DNA of 15,679 nucleotides from CAYRPN01 sp964426135 (GCA_964426135.1 CAYRPN010000133.1:1-15679); one strand, 5' to 3'. Numbered from the stretch's first letter, positions 8,155 through 14,086 are shown. The notes: generated from the sequence alone by a model not told the origin. Made by a program: numbers and translations.

Positions 8155-9003
8155 TCACGCCTTCGGCGAACCCTTGTCTCTCTTCCCTTCGGCCGGAGGC
8201 AGGTAGTTCTGCCCGGTGACGACGCTTTGGCCGGTCTTTTGCTCGAGTTCCAGGCGGGCTTTCTTGGCGATGTTTCCCCCGGTCCGCGCAGCGTCCTTGT
8301 TCTCATCCATGCTGGTGGCGTTGGCGGTTTCGGCGATCTGTCGCGTCGATAGTTCAGCCAGGGCGGTGAAGATCAACTCGGCCTCGCTCATGTGGTCGCG
8401 CAGGTTCTACGTCTTGAGGCCCTTGATCGCCTTGTGGCCCTGAACCGTGACGCCGGACCATTCCTGATGAATGATGTTGGTGAGGATGGCGTATTCTTCA
8501 CCCTCTTTGATGTCGTGGCCCGCCCAGTAGTCGATGAGCTTGTTGCGGGTCTCCTGCCCGGTCATGCGCTGCTGGATCCACTTTTCACTGCGGCCATGCT
8601 GCTGCCAGATTTCGCGGGCACGGTCCAAGGCGCGAGCGGGGTCTGCCAGTTCCTGCATTCGCTCGTAGCCGACCTTGGCGAGCCAGAGCTTGATCGGCTC
8701 AGCCTTGGGGCTGGGGACGCTCTGGACGAGACGGAGCAGCGTTTCGGCGCTGGCGACGTCGGTGAGCCGCATTTTTCCGTCCTCGGCGGGCAGTTTCAAC
8801 CGGTGACAGTTTGTCACCAGTTGACTGCCCTCCTTGCTCAGCCGTTCTTTAAGCTTGTTCCAATACTTTCTGGCAGTTTGGAAATCCGGCTGTTGAGTCA
8901 GCGCTTGAATGATGTCCACAACCGAAAATAGCCACGTTTCGGTCTTCTCATCGTAAACGCGACGGATTTCGCGTTCCTCGAACACGACGGGCAGGAGTTT
9001 CAT
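8155..9003 (-). pseudogene. BRO-N / DinD-like protein interrupted by an in-frame amber codon
   Basis: A gene for a BRO-family N-terminal domain protein resembling DNA-damage-inducible protein D, usually about 280-300 residues. The N-terminal part has the BRO-N pattern (WLFSVVDIIQALT, then YWNKLKERL, then LKLPAEDGKMRLTD, then VPSPKAEPIKLWLA). The C-terminal part has the conserved NLRDHMSEAELIFT and ENKDAARTGGNIAKKAR. The two halves are in the same frame, separated only by TAG at 8407-8409 (codon 199), where the family has E or Q in KGLK-x-[EQ]-NLRDHM. One base change from GAG or CAG would explain it. Nothing is missing around the stop. As read, 198 residues are translated; an internal ATG at 8391 could in principle start a 78-residue tail. 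A GGAG ten bases or so before ATG 9003 supports that start. The gene may be recently inactivated, read through, or affected by a sequencing error. Confidence 0.85.
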
Positions 9004-9083
9004 GGTTGCTCCGTGACTTTGAGCGGGGCATCCGTAGCCTGGAGGTGAATCTCCGGAGGCATGACGCCCTGACACGGATGCGC

Positions 9084-9117
9084 ATGATATCCAAACATCA
9101 TACTAACGCAAATGCGT
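9084..9117. promoter_or_regulatory. Operator-like inverted repeats upstream of the BRO-N gene
   Basis: Two adjacent inverted repeats lie in an AT-rich patch about 80-115 bases upstream of the start at 9003: ATGAT-N8-ATCAT (9084-9101) and ACGCA-AA-TGCGT (9106-9117). Read on the - strand, TATGAT (complement of 9097-9102) could be a -10 box. The arrangement is plausible for a repressor site, as expected for damage-inducible or phage-type genes, but the regulator is unknown. Confidence 0.35.
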
Positions 9118-9163
9118 ATGAAGATTTTCGCCGCTCAGACATGCAGGGGCCATCGAATCGCGA

Positions 9164-9565
9164 TCACTCCGCCTTGCAAACCTCCTCCAGCACTTTCTCC
9201 TCGACGAAGATCGGCACGTTGCTGGCGATGCCCAGGGCGATGGCGTCGCTGGGGCGGGAGTCGATGTTTTTGGTTTCGCCATTCCTTTTCAGAATCAGGC
9301 GGGCGAAAAAGGTGTGTTCCTTCAAGTCGTTGATGACGATGTGATCGAGCTTCCAGCCGAGCTCTTCGAGGATGTTGGCGAGCAGTTCGTGGGTCTGCGG
9401 GCGGGGGGGCTTTTCGCCCATGAGCCGGCGATTGATCGCGGCGGCTTCATTGAGGCCGATGACGATGGGGAAGATGCGCTCGCCCTCGGCTTCGCGCAGT
9501 TCCACCACGTGGGCGTCCACGTTTTCGCGGATCAGGATGCGGGCTAGTTCCATTCGGATGGCCAT
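9164..9565 (-). CDS. DUF151 / bifunctional nuclease domain protein
   Basis: A 133-residue protein consisting of a single DUF151 (BFN) domain. Characteristic segments are visible: MELARILIRENVDAHVVELREAEGER with IFPIVIGLNEAAAI following, then the region around LGWKLDHIVINDLKEHTFFARL, and the signature DSRPSDAIALGIASNVPIFVEE. The family fold is known from Thermotoga structures; nuclease activity has been reported for plant members, but the role in bacteria is unclear. I start at ATG 9565 (MAIRMELAR) because a GGAG lies nine bases upstream on the - strand. Extending further upstream would translate the heptamer array at 9603. The gene follows the xylose isomerase-family gene on the same strand, but the 238-base spacer filled with repeats makes a simple operon uncertain. 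Confidence 0.9.
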   Translation of the reverse strand: MAIRMELARILIRENVDAHVVELREAEGERIFPIVIGLNEAAAINRRLMGEKPPRPQTHELLANILEELGWKLDHIVINDLKEHTFFARLILKRNGETKNIDSRPSDAIALGIASNVPIFVEEKVLEEVCKAE

Positions 9566-9602
9566 TGTGAGGCTCCGCGGGTTTTCGAACGCGGCGAGTG
9601 TG

Positions 9603-9677
9603 GAATGTCGAATGTCGAATGTCCAATGACCAATGTCTAATGAATGACGAAGCACCGATGACGAATGACAAATGACG
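9603..9677. repeat. Heptamer array, consensus GAATGTC / AATGACG (left arm)
   Basis: Units begin gaatgtc x3, caatgac, caatgtc, then a slightly disturbed run (taatg, aatgacg, a few odd bases, gatgacg, aatgaca, aatgacg). Bases 9604-9621 are the exact reverse complement of 9773-9790 (18 bases) in the right-arm array. Together the arms could fold the DUF151-xylA spacer into one long imperfect hairpin. Confidence 0.88.
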
Positions 9678-9683
9678 GACTGC

Positions 9684-9710
9684 AACCGGACGCACGCGAG
9701 GCATCCGGTT
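9684..9710. other. Hairpin core between inverted heptamer arms
   Basis: AACCGGA (9684-9690) and TCCGGTT (9704-9710) form a 7-bp perfect stem with a 13-base loop. It lies within the unique 45-base stretch between the two heptamer arrays, so a folded spacer would carry this hairpin at its tip. Confidence 0.6.
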
Positions 9711-9722
9711 TGTCATGGATGT

Positions 9723-9796
9723 TCATTTGATGCTCCGTCATTTGGCATTTGGTCATTCGACATTAGGTCATTCATTCGACATTCGACATTTCATTC
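9723..9796. repeat. Heptamer array, consensus CATTCGA / GTCATTT (right arm)
   Basis: Period-7 units in the orientation opposite to 9603-9677 (gtcattt, ggcattt, ggtcatt, cgacatt, then cattcga x2, cattt). It ends seven bases before the stop codon of the xylose isomerase-family gene, so in the direction of transcription the array begins almost directly after that stop. Confidence 0.85.
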
Positions 9797-9803
9797 CCCA
9801 CCA

Positions 9804-10841
9804 TCATAGCCCCATCAGGTGCCTCATCACGCCCATTTCCAGCGCCTCGTAGTCGCGGGCCGCCACGCACTGGGCTTCGAACTTCGTGTCCCAGGTGCGC
9901 ACCTTGTCCACCAGCGCGAGGAAGATCGCTTTGCTGTTGGCCAGGTGTTTCGTGGCGACGTCGGCCTTCTGGGTGCGCATGGCTTTGACGTCCAGCCCGA
10001 TCATGCGGCCGGTCTTGGCGTAGCCGCCCAGTTCGAGAATGCGGACCTGGTTGAACGCGGCGCGGAGGTTGGCGGCGCCGAAGGATTTGTCCTGGTCGTA
10101 CTTCAGGCCGTTCTGGTCGTTCAGGTGCACGCTCCAGAGCTTGCCGGCGGCCAGGGCGAAGGCCATTTCATCCGAGGGATCGAGTCCGGCAAGAATGGCG
10201 TGGGCGGTTTCGATCAGGCCGCCAACGCGCGAGGGATCGGCGGATTGCGATGCAAGGGCCAGGGCGTGGCCGATGGTCGGGATGTAGGCGTGATCCATCG
10301 GCTCATTGGGCTTGGGCTCGATGGCGATCTGCACGTTGGCGTCGTACTCGAGCAGCGTGTTGACCGCGTCGAGCAGCCGCTTGTTCGCTTCGATGGCGTT
10401 CTTGCTCTCGCGGATGTACGTGCCTTCGCGCGCCAGCCATAGCACCATCAGCTTGCAGCCCAGGTCGCGGCCCACGTCGATGCTCATCTTGCTGCGCTCG
10501 ATGGCCCACTTGCGGCCCTTCGGATCGTTGCACGTGAAGCCGCCGTCGACGCCCTTGGCGTCTTCCCAGAGGCGCGGCGCGAAGAGTTCGACGACCAGGC
10601 CTTCGCCTTCGATCATCTTGCGCATCTTTTTCGCTTCCTTGGAAATCTGGGCGGGCGACTTGCTCTCGATGTTCGGCACCGCGTCGTCATCGTGGAACTG
10701 CACGCCGTCAAAACCGAGTGTTTTGTAAGCTTTGAGTTTTTTGGCGAACTGGAGGGTGGGGCGAACCGTTGGACCGAATGGATCAGCGCCCTCGGAGATG
10801 TTCCAGGGGCCAAAGGTGAAGCGGTAATCGGAAGCGGGCAT
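9804..10841 (-). CDS. xylA: Xylose isomerase-family TIM-barrel sugar isomerase
   Basis: A 345-residue member of the xylose isomerase family, closest by motif to the Streptomyces-type class I enzymes (about 390 residues), which convert D-xylose to D-xylulose and D-glucose to D-fructose. Conserved catalytic motifs: FHDDD with H50 and D53, GGFTCND, AIEPKPNEP with E175 and K177, E211 and H214 (ETAH), KYDQD with D249 and D251, and D284 (GLDVK). One metal ligand differs: the Asp of HIDLNGQNG (D245 in Streptomyces) is His239 in SVHLNDQNG. His at this site is usual in L-rhamnose isomerases and related epimerases, so the true substrate may not be xylose. ATG 10841 is preceded by AGGAG at normal spacing. 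A TTGACC box (10888-10893, - strand) with a weak CATGCT may be its promoter. No xylulokinase or transporter is nearby. Confidence 0.85.
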   Translation of the reverse strand: MPASDYRFTFGPWNISEGADPFGPTVRPTLQFAKKLKAYKTLGFDGVQFHDDDAVPNIESKSPAQISKEAKKMRKMIEGEGLVVELFAPRLWEDAKGVDGGFTCNDPKGRKWAIERSKMSIDVGRDLGCKLMVLWLAREGTYIRESKNAIEANKRLLDAVNTLLEYDANVQIAIEPKPNEPMDHAYIPTIGHALALASQSADPSRVGGLIETAHAILAGLDPSDEMAFALAAGKLWSVHLNDQNGLKYDQDKSFGAANLRAAFNQVRILELGGYAKTGRMIGLDVKAMRTQKADVATKHLANSKAIFLALVDKVRTWDTKFEAQCVAARDYEALEMGVMRHLMGL

Positions 10842-10863
10842 GGGAACTCCTGTGGGGTGAGAA

Positions 10864-10893
10864 AGCATGTTGGGATGAGTCACGAACGGTCAA
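10864..10893 (-). promoter_or_regulatory. Possible promoter of the xylA-like gene
   Basis: On the - strand TTGACC (10893-10888) matches five of six bases of the -35 consensus. Eighteen bases later CATGCT (10869-10864) is a poor -10 (three of six). A start just after would leave a short leader before ATG 10841. Confidence 0.3.
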
Positions 10894-10909
10894 CTCGAGG
10901 CGGTCGAAT

Positions 10910-10991
10910 CCGTTTAGCGACGGGGCTTGCTCCGTTCCGGCGAATACTGCAGTGCCACGTTTGGAACGGGGCAAGCCCCGTCGCTAAACGG
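10910..10991. repeat. REP/BIME-like double palindrome
   Basis: Two 29-base arms (10910-10938 and 10963-10991) are reverse complements with a single mismatch, which becomes a G-U pair in RNA, separated by 24 bases. Each arm is itself palindromic: ACGGGG-CTTG-CTCCGT on the left and ACGGGG-CAAG-CCCCGT on the right. The arrangement of two head-to-head palindromic units resembles bacterial interspersed mosaic elements. It sits in the divergent spacer between the xylA-like gene and the ferritin-like gene. No RAYT (REP-associated transposase) is in the window. Confidence 0.8.
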
Positions 10992-11065
10992 GAAAGCGCT
11001 AACGGCACCCGCAGCGCACCGCCGATGATAACGTAGCTGGGGAAGGTCGTCAGGAGGGAAGCACG

Positions 11066-12022
11066 ATGTATGAACGCGAATGGCCTCGCAGCCGGTACTG
11101 GCTGGCACACTTTCTGAATTTCCGCCACATGCGGGCGAAGATCGACTGGTCCGCGCCGGGGCAACTGCCCGCGCCGCTGGCGCAGCCGGTCGCGGATTGG
11201 CTCGCGTGGGTGGCGCAGGTGAACGAGCCTAGCCGGCAGCGGATGCTGGACTGGGCGTTGACCGATTGCGCGGATGATCCCGCGTATGTGCAGTCGCTGC
11301 GGCTGTTCGTCAAGGAAGAGCAGCATCACACGACGATCATCAACCGCTGGCTCACGGCGCGAAAACTCGCCGGAGCACCGTGCGGGGCGCTGCGAGCGGT
11401 GATGCGCCGCGCGATTCGGCCCCTGGGCCTGCGCTTTGAACTGTCCGTGCTGCTATTGGGCGAGATCGTGACGGTGACGATGAACCGGCTGGTGCGGGAT
11501 GCGGTGCGGCGAGCCGGGCCGTGCTCGGCCCGCGGGGTTGTTCCGGCATCGGAGATCGCAGGCTCGACCGGCCCTCACCCCAGCCCTCTCCCGTCCTCCG
11601 GTGCGGGAGAAGGGGCCGCAGGTGCCCCGCTCGGCACGGAAACAGTCATGGCGGCGGCGGCGCGATCTGACGCAGCCCTCGCCGGCGTGCTCGATCAACT
11701 CATCACCGAGCACCATGTGCATCTGTCCTTCCACTCCGAGCGGCTGACCGCGGAGTTCGCCGACTTCAACTTCATCCGCCGCAATCTGCGCCGCCTGCGG
11801 TTGCGCGGCATGTTCGCCGCCCTAGTCGCCGGCGTTGCTCGTCATCATCGCGCCCTGCTCGCGGCGATCGGCTGCCCTCGCCGCCGATTCTCCGCCGAGT
11901 GCTGGTCGCTGTTCTCCACCGTGCTCGAACGCATGGTGCCGTATCGCCGCGAAACGCTCATGGCCACGCTGTTGGATCAGCGCGAGAAGCGGTTTGAGAA
12001 GCCGATGGCGATGCGAAGCTAG
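11066..12022 (+). CDS. Ferritin-like (putative di-iron) protein with an internal repeat-derived insertion
   Basis: A 318-residue, mostly helical protein. E84-E-Q-H87-H88 (FVKEEQHH), E132 (LGEIV) and E214-HHVHLSFHSERL are spaced like the ligand helices of ferritin-like di-iron proteins. The last motif reads E-H-H-V-H where ExxH is usual, so metal binding is not certain. Residues of about 149-200, between the third and fourth helices, are low-complexity and Gly/Pro/Ala-rich. They are encoded by two palindromes (11516-11531 and 11584-11614), which indicates an in-frame insertion of a mobile palindromic repeat. AGGAGG at 11052-11057, eight bases before ATG, fixes the start. The gene is divergent from the xylA-like gene across the BIME-like element; the toxin-antitoxin pair follows 67 bases downstream. 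The substrate or function is unknown. Confidence 0.65.
   Translation: MYEREWPRSRYWLAHFLNFRHMRAKIDWSAPGQLPAPLAQPVADWLAWVAQVNEPSRQRMLDWALTDCADDPAYVQSLRLFVKEEQHHTTIINRWLTARKLAGAPCGALRAVMRRAIRPLGLRFELSVLLLGEIVTVTMNRLVRDAVRRAGPCSARGVVPASEIAGSTGPHPSPLPSSGAGEGAAGAPLGTETVMAAAARSDAALAGVLDQLITEHHVHLSFHSERLTAEFADFNFIRRNLRRLRLRGMFAALVAGVARHHRALLAAIGCPRRRFSAECWSLFSTVLERMVPYRRETLMATLLDQREKRFEKPMAMRS
11516..11614. repeat. Palindromic repeat inserted inside a coding region
   Basis: GGGCCG-TGCT-CGGCCC (11516-11531) is followed by a longer hairpin, CCCTCTCCCG (11584-11593) facing CGGGAGAAGGG (11604-11614) around a 10-base loop, with one bulge. The CCCTCACCCC-AGCCCTCTCCCG wording resembles palindromes widely dispersed between genes in many GC-rich genomes. 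Here it lies in frame inside the ferritin-like gene and encodes a Pro/Gly/Ala/Ser linker. Confidence 0.65.
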
Positions 12023-12089
12023 ACTCGTTGGCTGGCCGAAGATGCTATCATTGACGAACACACCACGGACCTCACGACAGAGGAATTGC

Positions 12090-12284
12090 ATGGCAGTCAA
12101 AGGAATCCAGTTTGTGATCGATGACCGAGGTGATGCCACGGGGGTGCTGATCGACTTGAAGCGCCACGGGAAATTATGGTCGGATATTTTTGATCGAATG
12201 CTGATCGAGTCACGTCGGAACGAGCCGCGTATCGCCTGGTCAAAGGCAAAATCCAAATTGCGACGCCGCCGCGGCATGTCATGA
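12090..12284 (+). CDS. RelB-type antitoxin
   Basis: A 64-residue protein with the pattern seen in antitoxins paired with RelE/ParE toxins: KGIQFVIDDRGDATGVLIDL, then KRHGKLWSDIFDRMLIESRRNEPR, and a basic C-terminus (KAKSKLRRRRG). The central YDRL/LVESR-like part is expected to form the helix that neutralises the toxin; an N-terminal beta segment may mediate dimerisation and operator binding. AGGA at 12081-12084, five bases before ATG, supports the start. TATCAT upstream near 12046 could be a -10 box, but no good -35 accompanies it. The toxin lies 142 bases downstream, far more than the usual overlap or short gap of such pairs; the gap carries a structured element. Confidence 0.75.
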   Translation: MAVKGIQFVIDDRGDATGVLIDLKRHGKLWSDIFDRMLIESRRNEPRIAWSKAKSKLRRRRGMS

Positions 12285-12329
12285 ATGGGCGGCGATAAAG
12301 TCGATATTCTTCTCCAATGTCTTGAAAGA

Positions 12330-12342
12330 CCGAAGGATTCGG
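12330..12342 (+). other. Small hairpin in the antitoxin-toxin spacer
   Basis: CCGAA-GGA-TTCGG, a 5-bp stem with a 3-base loop, directly upstream of the larger structured element at 12353-12423. Confidence 0.4.
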
Positions 12343-12352
12343 CACTCCGAAG

Positions 12353-12423
12353 GGATGACCCCTCCAAACCCAGACCAACAAAATGAGCGCCGCTCTGCTG
12401 GGCACTCTTGTTGAGGGTCATCC
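12353..12423 (+). promoter_or_regulatory. Structured leader that pairs with the toxin ribosome-binding site
   Basis: GGATGACCCCTC (12353-12364) pairs with GAGGGTCATCC (12413-12423) over 11 bp with one bulged C. Inside it are a CCCAG/CTGGG stem (12369-12373 with 12398-12402) and a GAGC-GCC-GCTC hairpin (12385-12395). The only Shine-Dalgarno candidate for the toxin (GAGGG, 12413-12417) lies in the right arm of the outer stem, so translation of the toxin would be shut while the stem holds. The terminal inverted repeats also fit a small MITE-like insertion. Which of these it is cannot be told from one copy. Confidence 0.5.
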
Positions 12424-12426
12424 AGA

Positions 12427-12693
12427 ATGCCTCACGATCCCTATCTTGTTTTCCTCACGGCTTCGGCGATGCGAGAAATCGACCGCCTCGACGGGGTGAT
12501 CTTTCGTCGCATTGAGAAACGCATCGATGCGCTTGCGTCGAACCCTCGTCCGTCCGGGTGCGTCAAACTCGTTGATTCAACGAACGAATGGCGCATTAGA
12601 GTGGGCGATTGGCGGATCATTTACACGATCGACGACACGCGGCACAGGATCGATATCATCGGCGTTCGACATCGAAGTGTCGCGTACGACTGA
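12427..12693 (+). CDS. RelE/ParE-family toxin
   Basis: An 88-residue toxin of the RelE/ParE superfamily. It has the fold-typical order: YLVFLTASAMREIDRLD (strand and first helix), IFRRIEKRIDALASNPRP (second helix), VKLV, then the core EWRIRVGDWRIIYTIDD (residues 54-70) and a final HRIDIIGVRHRSVAY. Conserved R56, R58, G60, D61 and R63 are in place, as is the C-terminal HRxxxY pattern. RelE relatives cut mRNA in the ribosome and ParE relatives poison gyrase; the sequence alone does not decide. An in-frame TGA at 12412-12414 means ATG 12427 is the first possible ATG and the N-terminus is complete. Its partner is the 64-residue antitoxin upstream. It ends shortly before a strong terminator shared with the convergent rplL. 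Confidence 0.88.
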   Translation: MPHDPYLVFLTASAMREIDRLDGVIFRRIEKRIDALASNPRPSGCVKLVDSTNEWRIRVGDWRIIYTIDDTRHRIDIIGVRHRSVAYD

Positions 12694-12707
12694 GCGAGCC
12701 GAAAACA

Positions 12708-12739
12708 AAAAACCGCGCGTCTCTCGACGCGCGGTTTTT
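12708..12739. terminator. Bidirectional rho-independent terminator
   Basis: A perfect 14-bp stem (12708-12721 with 12726-12739) beginning with five A and ending with five T, on a TCTC loop. It ends the toxin transcript on the + strand and the rplKAJL operon on the - strand. Confidence 0.95.
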
Positions 12740-12769
12740 GATTTTTCAATCGTGTCGAAGCGAGCGAAA

Positions 12770-13144
<375 letters not shown>

Positions 13145-13234
13145 GGTGCAATACTCCGTGTGACTTTGCGTCTCCAAGAGGTGAGCGAACGTCGCTCATT
13201 TAACCCCGGTGTGGGGCCAGTCGGGGAACGGGAA

Positions 13235-13297
13235 AGGGTTTAGGGTTTAGGGTTTAGGGTTTAGAGTTCGGGGTTCGGGGTTCGGGGTTCGGGGTTC
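13235..13297. repeat. Heptamer array, AGGGTTT x4, AGAGTTC, GGGGTTC x4
   Basis: Nine perfect 7-base units in the rplJ-rplL spacer. Four AGGGTTT are followed by one AGAGTTC, intermediate in sequence, and four GGGGTTC, so the array seems to have been extended from a mutated unit. The first motif is identical to the plant-type telomere repeat in another phase, which is surely coincidence. The array at 13328-13374 runs in the opposite orientation. Confidence 0.95.
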
Positions 13298-13327
13298 GGA
13301 GCGAAACGTCAGACATCTTCGGTCTCG

Positions 13328-13374
13328 ACCCTACACCCTACACCCTACACCCTAAACCCTACACCCTAAACCCT
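13328..13374. repeat. Heptamer array, ACCCTAC/ACCCTAA (opposite arm)
   Basis: Units are accctac x3, accctaa, accctac, accctaa and a partial accct. It is partly reverse complementary to the AGGGTTT units at 13235-13262. On the coding strand it starts a few bases after the rplJ stop codon. The 30 unique bases between the arms include AGAC-N7-GTCT, a possible small hairpin. Confidence 0.92.
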
Positions 13375-13378
13375 TGCC

Positions 13379-13921
13379 TTACTTCGCCGCGATCGCTTCG
13401 CCCTTTTCGAGCTTCTTGGCGACCTGGTCCACGATGCCGGCGATCTGGTTGCCGACGCCCGTGATCGCTCCGATGAGCTGACCTGCCGCGCCGAGGAAGA
13501 TCTGGATGACCTGGGCCTGCGCCTCTTCCTTGGTGGGGAACTTGGAAAGGGCCTTGATGCGGTCGGCGCCCTCGAAAAGTTCGCCATCCATGATGGCGCC
13601 CTTGACGGTGAGGGTGGGCATGTCCTTGATCTTGTCGACCAGCAGGCGAGCGATGTGCACGACGCTGCTGCCGCCGTAGACGACCGCGGAGGAGCCGTCG
13701 AGCATCTTGCCGACGCCTTCGAGCAGGGTCTTGGCAATGGCGGCCTTGGCCAGGCTGTTCTTCACGACGGTGATCTTGATGCCCTCTTTGTAGAGGCCAT
13801 CGCGGAAGGTGGTGGCGACGCCTGAGGGCATGCCGCGGATGTCGATGACCATCGCGCCGGTCTGGCCTTCAAACTTCTTCTTGTAGGAGTCGACGATCAG
13901 ATTCTTGATCGGTTTGCTCAT
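13379..13921 (-). CDS. rplJ: Ribosomal protein uL10
   Basis: The 180-residue L10 protein that anchors the L7/L12 dimers to 23S rRNA with L11. The N-terminal RNA-binding domain is clear (MSKPIKNLIVDSYKKKFEG, then VVKNSLAKAAI, then GSSAVVYGG), and the C-terminal helix that binds L12 is Ala/Lys-rich (QIAGIVDQVAKKLEKGEAIAAK). ATG 13921 gives a normal N-terminus; the frame open upstream only translates repeats. The ribosome-binding site is weak (GAG only). The 195 bases between rplA and rplJ, where many bacteria have the L10-binding autoregulatory leader, hold three heptamer arrays instead, one ending 15 bases before the start. Confidence 0.96.
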   Translation of the reverse strand: MSKPIKNLIVDSYKKKFEGQTGAMVIDIRGMPSGVATTFRDGLYKEGIKITVVKNSLAKAAIAKTLLEGVGKMLDGSSAVVYGGSSVVHIARLLVDKIKDMPTLTVKGAIMDGELFEGADRIKALSKFPTKEEAQAQVIQIFLGAAGQLIGAITGVGNQIAGIVDQVAKKLEKGEAIAAK

Positions 13922-13936
13922 GGCGGGTACTCGGAA

Positions 13937-14006
13937 AGGGCCAAGGGCCAAGGGCCACGGGCCAAGGGAGCGGAAGGGCCAAGGGCCAAGGGCCACGGGC
14001 CAAGGG
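13937..14006. repeat. Heptamer array AGGGCCA with a 32-base direct duplication
   Basis: The block agggcca x3, cgggcca, aggg occurs twice without change, at 13937-13968 and 13975-14006, with six bases between. The right edge of the array in transcription direction lies about 15 bases before the rplJ start. Its units are reverse complementary, one mismatch per unit, to the GGCCCTA phase of the array at 14087-14121. Confidence 0.93.
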
Positions 14007-14031
14007 TTCGGATTCCGATTCAGTTTGTGTT

Positions 14032-14059
14032 GCTAACGGCTCACGGCTAACGGCTTCAA
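14032..14059. repeat. Heptamer array, consensus GCTAACG
   Basis: Units gctaacg, gctcacg, gctaacg, gcttcaa. The same motif recurs in the rplK-rplA spacer (15012-15046, and in the other orientation at 14944-14971), which shows that one consensus can be shared between neighbouring spacers. Confidence 0.75.
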
Positions 14060-14086
14060 CTCTCGGCTTCAGTTTCAGGCTCCGGC

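Noticed and set aside
9084..9117. Classical LexA (SOS) box in front of the DinD-like gene
   Set aside because: The inverted repeats do not match CTGT-N8-ACAG or the GAAC-N4-GTTC type; they are reported only as operator-like.
11822..12421. Minus-strand open frame across the antitoxin and its spacer
   Set aside because: It is antisense to the ferritin-like gene and the antitoxin, with no recognisable domain. The part over 12285-12421 might be a relic of a mobile element, but nothing supports a gene.
13235..13374. Telomere-like or CRISPR-like repeat
   Set aside because: AGGGTTT equals the plant telomere unit in another phase, but neighbouring arrays have unrelated 7-base units, so the match is chance. 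The units are too short and lack spacers for a CRISPR array.
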